Below, piece by piece: positions 17,289 to 27,700 of a stretch of 64,000 bases of DNA (the stretch's first letter is position 1; the number at the start of each line of letters is the position of its first letter). The stretch comes from G965267335 sp965267335. Its GTDB lineage: Bacteria; Bacteroidota; Bacteroidia; Cytophagales; JAAEPT01. Position numbers and translations under genes: made by a program. The notes beneath the pieces are model-generated. The model searched no databases and was not told the origin of the DNA. It saw only the letters and a list, made by a program, of their open reading frames with translations. The stretch is from contig OZ253953.1 in the NCBI GenBank assembly GCA_965267335.1, positions 2,852,001 through 2,916,000 of the forward strand. The letters run 5' to 3'.

Positions 17289-18323
17289 ATGACTCTGAGA
17301 AACGTTGCCTATTTCTTTATTATCGCCATTGCCGTTGTCACAATTCTGATATTTGGTCAAAGTCTGATCATACCATTCGTCTTTGCTCTTTTGTTATGGT
17401 TTACAGTAAGAAAGATCAGGCAGTTTATAGATAGAGCCTCTGTGATTAAGAAGTATATCCCAAAATGGATTAAAAGTGTTGTAATCTTTGCCTTTATTTT
17501 CGTTTCCTTGGGTTTGATTACAAAAGTGATCTTGTCAAACATCAACTCTGTGGCTCGCTCCTATCAAAAGTATGAGTCCAATATAGATAAGCTACTGAAT
17601 GACAAAGACAACAAGATAAAAGTACAGATAGTCTCCTTCATTAAACAACAATCAGAGGAGGTTAACTATGGTCAGGTATTCAGTTCCATTTTTGAGTCCA
17701 TATCACAACTACTTAGTAATGCCTTTATGATTCTGATTTATGCTTTGTTCATATTTCTGGAGGAATCCTATTTCATCATTAAAATGAATAAAATCTTCAG
17801 CAGTAAGGAGCAACATGACACTATGGACGACATCATTGAAAATATTGATAGGGCTATCACAAAGTACCTAGGTCTCAAAACGCTGACCAGCTTCCTTACC
17901 GGTGCTTTGAGTTTTATTGTCTTTATATTAGTTGACATCGATTCACCATTTTTCTGGGCCTTTTTAATTTTTGTACTCAACTTTATTCCAACCATTGGTT
18001 CTTTAGTTGGAACACTCTTTCCCGCTACATTTTGCCTGTTGCAATTCGGTGAGTTTACCCCGTGTTTGTTGGTCTTAGGATTTGTTGGTGGAATTCAGGT
18101 GCTGATTGGAAACATCTTTGAGCCTAAGTTAATGGGTGACTCCATGAACCTAAGTGCCCTGGGGACCATCATCTCACTTTCATTTTGGGGAGCAATCTGG
18201 GGAGTGACGGGGATGATACTGAGTGTACCATTGACGGTAATTATATTAATAATCTTTGCTGAATTTAAGTCCACCAGGTCTTTTGCCATACTGATGTCGG
18301 AAAAAGGGATTATTGCGGATTGA
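17289..18323 (+). CDS. AI-2E family transporter (PF01594-type membrane protein)
   Basis: The 344-residue protein has an N-terminal helix pair, a soluble extracytoplasmic segment (about 75-135) and a C-terminal bundle with family signatures KYLGLKTLTSFLTGALSFIVF, FWAFLIFVLNFIPTIGSLVG and EPKLMGDSMNLSALGTIISLSFWGAIWGVTGMILSVPLT. Family members include the AI-2 exporter TqsA and sodium or proton antiporters, so the name does not fix the substrate. It appears monocistronic. Confidence 0.9.
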   Translation: MTLRNVAYFFIIAIAVVTILIFGQSLIIPFVFALLLWFTVRKIRQFIDRASVIKKYIPKWIKSVVIFAFIFVSLGLITKVILSNINSVARSYQKYESNIDKLLNDKDNKIKVQIVSFIKQQSEEVNYGQVFSSIFESISQLLSNAFMILIYALFIFLEESYFIIKMNKIFSSKEQHDTMDDIIENIDRAITKYLGLKTLTSFLTGALSFIVFILVDIDSPFFWAFLIFVLNFIPTIGSLVGTLFPATFCLLQFGEFTPCLLVLGFVGGIQVLIGNIFEPKLMGDSMNLSALGTIISLSFWGAIWGVTGMILSVPLTVIILIIFAEFKSTRSFAILMSEKGIIAD

Positions 18324-18375
18324 AATAGAACCACAAGAGTAAAAGAATCTTTACCTTCGATTTAGTTTAGAGGGT

Positions 18376-18406
18376 TTTTTAATCTGGCTTGCCGACAGAT
18401 TAAAAA
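18376..18406. repeat. perfect 11-bp inverted repeat (possible terminator hairpin)
   Basis: TTTTTAATCTG and CAGATTAAAAA form a perfect 11-bp stem around a 9-base loop, 52 bp after the stop of the AI-2E family gene. There is no T-run after the stem on either strand, so it may be a stabilising 3' hairpin rather than a standard terminator. Confidence 0.5.
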
Positions 18407-18450
18407 TTAACTACTTTCAAGCCCAAATTGATCACCTTACATTTTTTATC

Positions 18451-18825
18451 ATGAAATATTTAACCAAAGAAGTAATCATCGCTATTGCCATCATTGTAGG
18501 TAGTATCATAATAAGCGAACGAATCCCTCAGCCTAGTTCCGGAACAAGCTACAATGAAAACTCCTATCGTATTCTTGATTTAAAGCAGACATCATTTGAT
18601 ACCTACGAACAAAACAGGGAATCAGAGTACAATCACTGGATTAAAAGCACTAATGGTCAAACGTTAGTCGTATGGCAAGGAGAGAATAAACTTGAGTTTT
18701 CCGGAATTGAAGTGAAGGGTGAATTTTATTCGGTGGGACAATTATTAATCGTTACCTATATGGATAGCGACAGTATTAAAAAATACCACTACTTCAATCG
18801 GCCCGACAGGTGGGAATTACAGTAG
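18451..18825 (+). CDS. small membrane-anchored protein of unknown function
   Basis: The 124-residue protein has one N-terminal hydrophobic helix (EVIIAIAIIVGSIIISERI, about residues 7-25) and a soluble remainder, presumably periplasmic (RILDLKQTSFDTYEQNRE, GIEVKGEFYSVGQLLIVTYM, ending DRWELQ). No known family was recognised. It stands alone between the AI-2E family gene and the ADP-ribosylglycohydrolase gene. Confidence 0.6.
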   Translation: MKYLTKEVIIAIAIIVGSIIISERIPQPSSGTSYNENSYRILDLKQTSFDTYEQNRESEYNHWIKSTNGQTLVVWQGENKLEFSGIEVKGEFYSVGQLLIVTYMDSDSIKKYHYFNRPDRWELQ

Positions 18826-18941
18826 TTATTGTCTATTAAACGAAAATTCCTTCACGAAAACCTATATCAAATTTCCTCGAAATAATAATATTCTAGACAA
18901 TATTTGCCAGTATAGGTGTATCCTGATTAGATTAAAGGATC

Positions 18942-20330
18942 ATGAAAATATTTTCTATCGTCTTTGCCTTTTATTTACTGATTTGCGGATGTTCTGAATC
19001 TGTTGACAACTCAACGTCTTCGGACACAAAAACAATTCATTCAGTTTTCGACTCATCCCTTGTCTACAAAAAATACACTCCCAAAGAAACTGATCTCGTA
19101 ATATCGCGATCCAGGTACCTCGATCGGCTGGAAGGCTTCTGGCTCGGGCAATGCATAGCTAACTGGACCGGGCTTGTGACCGAAATGGATAAGATTGGAA
19201 ACATCGGAGACATTAAAACAGGTGATTTTTATACCCGTGATGATTGGGGTAAGCCAGATCAGCCCAGTATATGGGGTGAAGGTGTACCCAGTGACCTCTC
19301 TCCCACTATTGAGTTCGTATTCAGAGACACCAATGAAGTTTGGGGAGCTGATGATGATACCGACATTGAGTATATGTATCAGCACTTGCTTTACACCAAT
19401 AAAACCAGTTTTCTAAGTCCTGAACAAATTCGAGAAGGATGGTTGCGACACATTAAGAAAGAAGAAGAGAATTACTTATGGGTATCGAATCAAAGAGCGT
19501 TTGATCTCATGCAACAGGGCGTCCTACCCCCGGAAACAAGTAATCCCGATAGTAATGAACACCATCAGATGATTGACGCCCAATTGACCACAGAAATATT
19601 TGGATTCTATGCCCCCATGCGACCAAGAGTTGCTTTGAAAATGGCACATTTACCAATTTCTACAACTGCCCGAACTCAGGCAGCTGATATTGCTAATTTC
19701 TATGTCTCCATGTATTCACTGGCTTCTATTGCCGACACCTCTGATCTACCAATAAAAGACCAGATTGTATGGATGGCCGATCAATCTATTAAAGTAATCA
19801 TGCCAGGCACCTATCCGAGAGCAATGTATGACTTCGTTAAGCAGCAATATGAGGCTGGCACTCCCTGGGAACAAACAAGAGACTCATTGTATGCGAAGTA
19901 CCAGATCAATCAGGAAGACGGATACGAAATCACCTCACAGCACCTGTACTGTAACGGCTGCTTTGCTGCTGGAATCAACTATGGAGCAAGTCTGATCAGC
20001 CTTTTCTATGGAGAAGGAGACATCAAAAAAACTATCAAAATCGGAGCGTTATGTGGGTGGGACTCAGATAACCCTACGGCTACCTGGGGAGGAATGTTGG
20101 GCTTTATGAGGGGTAAGAAAGAGCTGGAAAAGCAATTTGGCAGGAAGTTTTCTGATAAGTTCAATATTCACAGAACCAGGCAAAATTTTCCAAATAACGG
20201 ATTAGATGACTTCGAAAATATGGCCAAAGTAGGTTTATTTATTACCGATCGAGTTATTCAGGAAGAATTAGGTGGAGGCATTGACTTGGAGAAAGGGGTT
20301 TGGTACTTGCCAAAGGTTCCTTCGAAATAA
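18942..20330 (+). CDS. ADP-ribosylglycohydrolase family lipoprotein
   Basis: The 462-residue protein carries a lipoprotein signal peptide (lipobox LICGC, followed by SESVDN) and then an ADP-ribosylglycohydrolase (DraG/ARH-like) domain. Visible family motifs are the first helix FWLGQCIANWTGL (about residues 66-78), the metal-binding WGADDDTDIEYMYQHLL (about 128-145) and the late GWDSDNPTATWGGMLGF (about 370-386) with a second Asp pair for the binuclear metal site. Cytoplasmic relatives remove ADP-ribose from proteins. The lipid anchor puts this one outside the cytoplasm, where the substrate may be another N- or O-glycosidic compound. Bacteroidota carry many such exported relatives with unknown substrates. 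Confidence 0.85.
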   Translation: MKIFSIVFAFYLLICGCSESVDNSTSSDTKTIHSVFDSSLVYKKYTPKETDLVISRSRYLDRLEGFWLGQCIANWTGLVTEMDKIGNIGDIKTGDFYTRDDWGKPDQPSIWGEGVPSDLSPTIEFVFRDTNEVWGADDDTDIEYMYQHLLYTNKTSFLSPEQIREGWLRHIKKEEENYLWVSNQRAFDLMQQGVLPPETSNPDSNEHHQMIDAQLTTEIFGFYAPMRPRVALKMAHLPISTTARTQAADIANFYVSMYSLASIADTSDLPIKDQIVWMADQSIKVIMPGTYPRAMYDFVKQQYEAGTPWEQTRDSLYAKYQINQEDGYEITSQHLYCNGCFAAGINYGASLISLFYGEGDIKKTIKIGALCGWDSDNPTATWGGMLGFMRGKKELEKQFGRKFSDKFNIHRTRQNFPNNGLDDFENMAKVGLFITDRVIQEELGGGIDLEKGVWYLPKVPSK

Positions 20331-20411
20331 TAAACCTGAAAAATCATTTTAAATAACCTGGTGCAATAATCACGATATATCATTGTTCTTAATAAAATAA
20401 ACCACATAACA

Positions 20412-20906
20412 ATGATAGGCACAAGTTTAAAGCTGGAAACAGCTCACCATCCACTCAATTTACGGGAAAGGTTCGTTGAAGGACTTAAAATATGGCTGGT
20501 TATCAAACCCCTTCAACTCTTTTACAGGAAATCAGCTCACCAACTACAAAAAGAGCTATCCGTGTGCCCCAAAGGTACTATCGGACAGGATCTCAATCAA
20601 CTTCTCAAAACACATAATTTATCCGTTATCCCTAAATTCGAAAACCACGATCTCAAACACCTCATTCTTGGATACGGCATGACTCCCATTGAAGAAATCA
20701 GAATGCAGATGTATATGCTTGGAAATGGCAACTACAGCCCGTTCTGTCCACTGTTTGTGGTTTCGGGACTTTTGTTTCCTAATAAGTGGAAAGATTTTTA
20801 CAAAGAGTATAAGAAAGGAAGAAAAGCACCATCAATACTCCGTTTAAAAATCACTGACTGTATGATCGAAACATCAGAAGATCTAAAGACTGTTTACAAT
20901 AGATGA
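20412..20906 (+). CDS. Coq4-like protein
   Basis: The 164-residue soluble protein has the motif HDLKHLILGYGMTPIEE (about residues 78-94), which fits the HDxxH-x11-E metal-binding motif of Coq4, the ubiquinone-biosynthesis protein. The following helical segment has GNYSPFCPLFVVSGLLFP, also placed as in the family. There is no signal peptide. Bacteroidota normally use menaquinone, so a ubiquinone role is unlikely and the Coq4-like fold may bind another isoprenoid or lipid. It stands alone between the ADP-ribosylglycohydrolase gene and the CAP-domain gene. Confidence 0.7.
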   Translation: MIGTSLKLETAHHPLNLRERFVEGLKIWLVIKPLQLFYRKSAHQLQKELSVCPKGTIGQDLNQLLKTHNLSVIPKFENHDLKHLILGYGMTPIEEIRMQMYMLGNGNYSPFCPLFVVSGLLFPNKWKDFYKEYKKGRKAPSILRLKITDCMIETSEDLKTVYNR

Positions 20907-21062
20907 AGGATTCCATTTGATTTCAGCTAAGCGTCATTCATTTGGATAAAAGGAAATAGTAACTAACGGAATGGAAAGGAGACCTTTCCCTGTAAAGAAC
21001 ATAAAGATATGTAACTTGTAAATCTTTATCAGTTATGATAATGAAGCTATTTTGTGAATCGA

Positions 21063-23477
21063 ATGAAATACATACTTTACGCGATACTTGTTCTGTCATC
21101 ATTTTTTTCGGACGCCCAAACACCTGAATCACCATTCGATACGAAAGAAATTAATTTTCGATTGATTGAAAATCTGATTCTTAAACATATTAATCATGCC
21201 AGAGACTCCTTATCAAGTAAACAATTAATTGACGACAACACTCTTCATCTGGCTGCCAATCTACAATCAAATTATTGCAAGAAGATTAGCAGGTTATCCC
21301 ACTACCAAAATAAGAAGCGATTTAAAACAGTCAGAAAACGAGTCACTCACTTTGACGGGGTACATGAAAGTGTTGCGGAGAATCTGGCTAAAATTAAATT
21401 CGGCACTAACTCCACATACACCTATAACTCTTTGGCGAGACAATTTGTGGATGGCTGGATTAAATCGAAAGGTCATTTTAAAAATCTAAGCAATCCGATT
21501 TTTGACAATTCAGGGGTTTCAGTGATCTATGATAAGTCAGAAAATACGGTTTATGTTGCCCAGGTATTCGGAACTACTCCTATTGAGTTTGAGGGGTATA
21601 AATCTCCAGCCAAAGCCTATTCATTAACCAATGAACTTAATACTCAACAATGCCAGGATTGCCAGAAATTCATAGATACAATAGCTGCACCCTGGATAGA
21701 GATCGATAATGGAATTGTATACATCAAAGCAATAAACAATGACGAATTGAAAGTGCTTTTCAACAGAAACTACTATTTCACCTGTGATTTGATCTTAAGA
21801 AGCCAATTTGCCTGTGGAGAAGATAATGTGTTACATAGTTCACAGTATCATGACGGGTATCTCGTAAAACCTGTGTCATTTTCAAAAATTCAAAAAAATA
21901 ATATTGGAAAAGGCAAAATTCTAATCTCTCCAATTGGCACCCTTCCGTTTAGTATCAACGAACAATACGAAACCAATCTCAAAATTCTTTATAAACCCTT
22001 TTTGACCAGACTTAAACAAACCTGTATTACTTTCATTCCCTCCCCTGCCTATGGTTATAATTTACAGCTCATGCCTCATTCTTCAGTTTTTAATCTCGTC
22101 AACCTGAAAACCGAAAGTGTGCTAAAGCGCAATATGAAATTTACTATTCCCTTTGAGAAGAATAAGTATGAGTATACCAAAGAGGACATTAAACCAATGA
22201 TTGATTCCATTTCATTGAATGAGAATAATATCGTGGACATTAGGATGTATGTATATGCTTCAGTCGAAGGAAGTAAGGAAGTAAACCTGGAACTCCAACA
22301 AAAGCGAGCCAAAAGTATCCTTAATGCGTTCCAATCATATCAATTTGATTCGATAAAGACGTTTGTCAAGACCAGTGAAAACTGGAAGGCATTTAGGCGA
22401 GACATTAAAAGGACACCAATGGCCACTTTGGCCAAATTGAGAATCGAAGAAATCAGAGAAATTCTCAAGCAGGACTCAATTGTGAATAAACTTGAGCCAA
22501 TGTTTAAGCGACACCGGAAAGCAGTGATTTATGTTCGTACCGAAGAAAAGATTAAAAGTCAGGAAAGCATCTCTCACCTAATGAATGAATTCTCTGAAGC
22601 ACTCGAAAAGCCTAAGGTAAACTTAAAACGTCTCGAAGACATTCAGGCCAAACTACATACCCTGGTTGTAAAGGAACACTTAAGCATTAGACAGCTGGAA
22701 AGCGTAAAGATTCCCGGGGATAAAGAACATATGCGCTTATTGCTTAACAGATTAGCTCTGAAACACACTCTTTATGATGAAATCCCTTCGATTTCGGACC
22801 TCAATATGTATGCAGACTCTGTAAAAAAGCACCCTGACCTACTTTATGACATCTATGGATACATGCTGCAACATTGGTACAATTATCCGTTGAGTCCGGT
22901 CATTCCCTTTAATGAAATGCCGCAAGTGTTCCGGTATATGTTGAATAAGAAGAAAATATCCGAAGGAGAATTCTACAAAACGATGATCAATTTCAAAATC
23001 TGTGAAGCAAATTACTATCATAACATTCTTGATTTTATCAGGGAGAAAAAAAGCACGAGGTTTGTTTTCAGCTACTATAAAAAGGCTCGACTAGCTCCGA
23101 AAGATGCCTTAATTCTGGCCAACTTTTTGGTTTATCATTATATGGTCAAGGATGCAGCCCGATTACTCAGGCCATATACAGAACTGGATCATGTGGAAGA
23201 TGATCTGCTTTTTTATTATCTCAGTGTTGCATTGTTTACAGACTTCAATGATAATGATCCCGATTTCGAGCATAAAATGAAAATGGGGCTTGATGCTGAC
23301 AAACTCAGATTCTGCAAACTTTATGGTCATCCTGCCATCACATTTCAGCTAATGCGAAAGGATTTACTTAAATCATACTATTGCGAGAACTGTAATGACT
23401 TGAACATTAATCCAGAGATAGAAAGTATTATTGGTGACGATGAAATGAATCCTAAATTACTTCCGGACACTGACTAA
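21063..23477 (+). CDS. secreted CAP-domain protein with OmpA-like domain and helical C-terminus
   Basis: The 804-residue protein starts with a signal peptide (MKYILYAILVLSSFFSDAQ). A CAP/SCP domain (about residues 28-180) shows HESVAENLAKI, WIKSKGHFKNLSNP and NTVYVAQVFG. A middle region with a pair of Cys-x2-Cys residues (CQDCQ) follows, then an OmpA-like segment (about 355-500; MIDSISLNENN, RMYVYASVEGS, LQQKRAKSIL). The last 300 residues are helical, TPR-like, with a late CENC. The combination is not one I recognise as a named family. The first in-frame GTG at 21054 is three codons upstream; the ATG is preferred for the signal peptide. Confidence 0.75.
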   Translation: MKYILYAILVLSSFFSDAQTPESPFDTKEINFRLIENLILKHINHARDSLSSKQLIDDNTLHLAANLQSNYCKKISRLSHYQNKKRFKTVRKRVTHFDGVHESVAENLAKIKFGTNSTYTYNSLARQFVDGWIKSKGHFKNLSNPIFDNSGVSVIYDKSENTVYVAQVFGTTPIEFEGYKSPAKAYSLTNELNTQQCQDCQKFIDTIAAPWIEIDNGIVYIKAINNDELKVLFNRNYYFTCDLILRSQFACGEDNVLHSSQYHDGYLVKPVSFSKIQKNNIGKGKILISPIGTLPFSINEQYETNLKILYKPFLTRLKQTCITFIPSPAYGYNLQLMPHSSVFNLVNLKTESVLKRNMKFTIPFEKNKYEYTKEDIKPMIDSISLNENNIVDIRMYVYASVEGSKEVNLELQQKRAKSILNAFQSYQFDSIKTFVKTSENWKAFRRDIKRTPMATLAKLRIEEIREILKQDSIVNKLEPMFKRHRKAVIYVRTEEKIKSQESISHLMNEFSEALEKPKVNLKRLEDIQAKLHTLVVKEHLSIRQLESVKIPGDKEHMRLLLNRLALKHTLYDEIPSISDLNMYADSVKKHPDLLYDIYGYMLQHWYNYPLSPVIPFNEMPQVFRYMLNKKKISEGEFYKTMINFKICEANYYHNILDFIREKKSTRFVFSYYKKARLAPKDALILANFLVYHYMVKDAARLLRPYTELDHVEDDLLFYYLSVALFTDFNDNDPDFEHKMKMGLDADKLRFCKLYGHPAITFQLMRKDLLKSYYCENCNDLNINPEIESIIGDDEMNPKLLPDTD

Positions 23478-23519
23478 ACTGAACAGCAGCTTTTTTTGTC
23501 ATTTTCAGATCTTATAAGT

Positions 23520-24020
23520 ATGGATACCAACCGTGACAATGTATTTGAATTTGAATCTTCCATAACCGAAGAGTTACTGAACAAACTACGTTTTCTTGTC
23601 GATGATGAGAGGAATTATAAGTTTGGTCGATCAACCAGAAAGTACTCTGGCAAAGTTTCAGGGAGCACATTCCAATTGAAATATATTAAACAACACTTTT
23701 GTAATGGTTTTAAACCAATCATTTACGGAGAAATACTTGAACGTAATGGCAAATCAATTGTCAAACTCAAATACATATCAAGTATTCCTTTCAATATCCA
23801 CAACGGGTGTATGACCACGATTTTGGTCTTTATGTTAGTGATGATCCTTGCTAATTCCATTGTTTCCTTAAACCCTGTAATGCTGCTCATTGGAGCTCCA
23901 GTCATTTTTGTGTTTTATAAATTGTTAAAATGGCAAAATTCGTTTATTACTGACATTGCCACGAAACGGATCGATCATGATTTATTGCAAGAACTACAAT
24001 GTGTAAAAATTATTAGATAA
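23520..24020 (+). CDS. membrane protein with two transmembrane helices
   Basis: From ATG at 23520 this encodes 166 residues: a soluble N-terminal part (about 1-95, FEFESSITEELLNKLRFLVDD then strand-rich FQLKYIKQHFCNGFKPIIYGEILERNGKSIVKL) and two adjacent membrane helices (about 100-140). The pattern resembles small Bacteroidota membrane proteins that probably act as sensors or accessory proteins. No family name can be given. The stop is 2 bases from the start of the acetyltransferase gene, so the two are probably cotranscribed. Confidence 0.6.
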   Translation: MDTNRDNVFEFESSITEELLNKLRFLVDDERNYKFGRSTRKYSGKVSGSTFQLKYIKQHFCNGFKPIIYGEILERNGKSIVKLKYISSIPFNIHNGCMTTILVFMLVMILANSIVSLNPVMLLIGAPVIFVFYKLLKWQNSFITDIATKRIDHDLLQELQCVKIIR

Positions 24021-24022
24021 TT

Positions 24023-24502
24023 ATGATGAATCTCCGCCACGCTACGATCAACGACCTCCCCCTCCTTCAACACTGGGACAAGCAGCCTCATGTCATCGCA
24101 TCGGGACATGATGATGACTGGGAATGGGAAACCGAGTTACTAAGAACTCCTGAGTGGAGGGAGCAATTCATAGCTGAAGTTGATGGTGAGCCAATTGGGA
24201 TAATCCAGATCATTGATCCGCAACTGGAAGAAACCCATTATTGGGGAGATATCGGTTCAGGTTACCGGGCCCTGGATATATGGATTGGAGAAGCTCATAA
24301 CCTTGGCAAGGGGTATGGAACAGAAATGATGAACCTGGTTATCAAAAGATGTTTCGATGACCCTAAAGTACACAGCATATTGGTCGATCCCTTGACTTCA
24401 AACACAAGAGCACATAATTTCTATGAACAACGAGGCTTTATTTTCCTTGAGAAAAGAAAATTTGATGATGATGATTGTTTTGTGTATTTATTTAAAAAAT
24501 AA
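24023..24502 (+). CDS. GNAT-family N-acetyltransferase
   Basis: The 159-residue protein has the acetyl-CoA-binding motif A in IWIGEAHNLGKGYGTEMMNLVIKR (Q/GxGxG/A pattern) and the typical beta-bulge strand HSILVDPLTSNTRAHNFYEQRGF. The overall pattern resembles the aminoglycoside 6'-acetyltransferase/RimJ-like group (LQHWDKQPHVI at the start, then DDWEWE). The substrate is unknown and resistance cannot be inferred from sequence alone. It is in a run with an upstream membrane protein and a downstream 54-residue membrane protein. Confidence 0.85.
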   Translation: MMNLRHATINDLPLLQHWDKQPHVIASGHDDDWEWETELLRTPEWREQFIAEVDGEPIGIIQIIDPQLEETHYWGDIGSGYRALDIWIGEAHNLGKGYGTEMMNLVIKRCFDDPKVHSILVDPLTSNTRAHNFYEQRGFIFLEKRKFDDDDCFVYLFKK

Positions 24503-24513
24503 CAAATTAGGAA

Positions 24514-24678
24514 ATGGCTCAATTCATTAAATATGCAGTGGTCGTAGCTGTTTATGTTCCTTACAGAATGTCAGAACTTAGTAGGGATTCATCTTTCTTA
24601 CAGGACTTTTTGGTAGTTTTTGGGGCATTCGCTTTGGGTGCTGGTTTAGGATATTTGGTCGAAAAGAAGTCTAAATAA
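24514..24678 (+). CDS. small membrane protein, 54 residues
   Basis: A short frame starts 11 bases after the acetyltransferase stop and encodes 54 residues beginning MAQFIKYAVVVAVYVPYRMSE and ending GYLVEKKSK. It has two hydrophobic stretches separated by a charged loop and a glycine-rich second helix (FGAFALGAGLGYL). The tight spacing to the upstream gene and the positive C-terminus support a real small membrane protein. Function is unknown. Confidence 0.5.
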   Translation: MAQFIKYAVVVAVYVPYRMSELSRDSSFLQDFLVVFGAFALGAGLGYLVEKKSK

Positions 24679-24703
24679 AAAGCCCCACCACCACGGTGAG
24701 GCC
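24676..24703 (-). terminator. intrinsic terminator of the 24728-28447 cargo gene
   Basis: Read on the minus strand, a stem of GCCTCACC with GGTGGGGC (one mismatch) and a short loop is followed by TTTTTATTTAG, 25 bp after the cargo stop codon. The same strand-tail form TTTTTATTTA follows the terminator of the dapD gene at 55 kb. Confidence 0.7.
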
Positions 24704-24727
24704 TGACTGGCAAAATTCCAGGGGTTA

Positions 24728-27700
24728 TTAGTACTTCTGAATACGTAAAATTCGACTATTCAACTTCAAAACATAGACCCCAGCAGGTAACTCCGATACA
24801 GAGAATTCAGCATCTAGCCCTGTTTTCAGGACCTGACCTACTGAGTTTAAAAGTGTCCAACCACTACCATCATAACCAATAATGGTTATAGGCCCTGTAG
24901 TTGGGTTAGGATAAACTAAAATTGTGTTACCCATTTGATTATCTGTTGAATTAACAATCGAAGCCTTACTAATGTTTGAGGAAATTTTCATTCCACTAGT
25001 ATTGCAATTAGGAGCATCAATACTTACCTGATAATACAACTCACCAGAAGGTGGGTTTACGTCAGTATAACTTGTCAAATCACCAGCAATTGCATCTATC
25101 TGGGCTAAGTCAGAAGGATCAGTCCCTCTTGAGATGTAAATTGTATTGTATTCGACACCATCATAGTCATCCCATATCAAATTCCACGCACTACCAACCC
25201 CTTGATTTATTGTCAGATGCAAGGTCTTATGAGCTTCACTCATCCCAGACTCTTCGCCACATGCGTTTCTGGTAGCAATTCTGTACCTGTTCGCTTGTAT
25301 GGAAGCATCTGAGTTTAGGTCGATCCATTCTGAATTTCCGGAACTTGCAGTACCAACTTCAACGTAATTGCTTGTTGCTCCTGATTCTTTATAAATCACA
25401 TATTGATCAATTGATGCCGAATTTATGGTAGTCCACCTCACCACATTGTTTCCGGAGTTATTCACGTCTACAAAACATATTTCCGGTACGGGTGGTATTT
25501 CACAATCAGGACAAGTGCCTTCCTCCTGACCACACCCACAATCTCCGGGGGTTGTTTTATTAGGATCCGAAACACACTGATCTCCTGCCATAGATACATA
25601 ACCAATTGGCTGATCACATGACTCAGTGATACTGTTTTCATCTCCAACCCCATCTCCATCTATGTCTTCGTACCACGTGGTTGGTGATGATGGGTCAATA
25701 CCGGTTGTTCCTCCAGAACAGATACCACAAGCATCTATACTAGCCGAACCAAATGGCACTCCTGCACAATCCTGACAAGTCCCTTCTTCTACACCGCATC
25801 CACAATCTCCTGGTGCAACCTTATTAGCATCCAGTGGGCATCCATCCTGATCGTCCGGTGTACCATCACCATCCGTATCTACGATATCTTCTGATGTCGT
25901 GATAACAAGTCTTGGTGATGGGCTACTCTCTGAAGAGACAAATGAAACGTCATTACTTCCTGCCCCCATAGTTAGTATCAATGAATATGTGCCGTTACCA
26001 GTTATGAATTCAGAAACATCCAGAGAATAGGTTTGTCCAAGCGTATAAGTCGTGTTGATTGAACCTATGTTTCCCGTTGATACCGGAGCATTGGCAGTAC
26101 TCAGGTTGTTTTCTGTCCAGTTGTTAGAGTTTCCGCCAGCAATGTTAAGTGTTCCATTTCCAGCATCCGAACCAACTGTAATCTCAAGAGTTGCACTTGA
26201 TACAGCACCAGAAATTCCCGACACATCAAATTTCAGGTAACTTACCCGGTTTCCATTCTCAACCCGTAAATCAGCTGTATTGAATCTGGTTGCCCCCTGC
26301 AAGTAAGCATCATCAATTGGGGTATACATAACTACATTCTCTGATACAGTAAATTCAACCGTTTCCGAATCTTCTTCATTACCATCCTTCCACACTTTGA
26401 TTGTAATACTATGCTCACCATCAGGAAGACTCCATGGTGTATAGCCAGTTCCATCACCTCTAAGTGCGAATGGAATCACACCTTCTTTTCTTCTGGTAGT
26501 GAGTCCATCGAAAGTATGAAAAAACTCAACTGAATCTGGCTGACCAGATACATCCGCATATACATTGAAATCACTAGCCAAAATTCCGGCTTTGTATATG
26601 AAATCTGTAGTTGTCAAATCCTCGTATCCACTGATTGTAGACTCGTCAGCTGCATTTATTAGCCTGACACCGCCAATATTAACCGGATCCGGAGTTGATC
26701 CATTGTTTGATTCAGCCAACATGAAATCATCGAAGTAAACCTTCATAGTTCCGTTGCCACCATTGTTCGCATATGCACCAAATTGTGGATGCCAGGTTCC
26801 CGAATTATTTGGCCAGTCTGCAGTGGTCACCGTATGGCTAAACACTTTCTCGCCATTCATGTATACATCCCAGTAGCCATCATTTTGGTTGAATTTGGCT
26901 CTAACTTCCCACGTAATCCATTCACCTAAATAGTCGTTCAGATACTTTCCGGCAAAAGGTGTTGCATAGGACGGATCCCTGGGCTTTCGTGCTCCAAATT
27001 GACCATTTCTAACTTCAATTTGTAAGGGAATATTTTCTGCACCATGTAACCAAAACTGAATAAACTCTGCTGAAAAGACATTTGCCTGATCATCGGGGAA
27101 ATAAGTACGTAGTCTGAAGTAAATATCTTTATCCGCAGTTCTTTCCAGTGATGGTCGGAAACTAAGCTCCGTTCTTGGGTTTAAACCGTTTCCGGAATAA
27201 TCCTCATCTCCATCAAACTTAATCAGTTGTAAGGTTCTATTATCCCCTCCAGATGGGTCATCAGAGATCAAAAATCGTTTGTCAAGCTCAGGATTATTGT
27301 TGCTTGAAGGCGAGCCACCATCATAAAAGTACCACACATCATTCCCAAGATAGTTTGCGGCCTTTTGGGTAGTTTCGTAATTCTGACACTCAACAAGATC
27401 ATATCCCGTTGGAACGGTAGTCGCACAGTCAAATGGGTCAACCGGTTCCTCTATACCACATTTTGTTTCATCAAGAGTCAAAGTAGAAGGTAATATATCC
27501 GGACCGATCGGGGCATTAAAGTTATTGTTGTTAGAGTTGATGCCAGAACAGCAACTGCAATTCCAGAAACCGTTTTTGACACCATCATTCCTTGACCAAT
27601 TGACTTCATTACCCTCTACAGTAATTGTGCTCGCTACACAGGGATGTCCTGCTGCTATTTCTCCGGCAAGTCCGACATACATTCCTACGTTGGTAAAACT

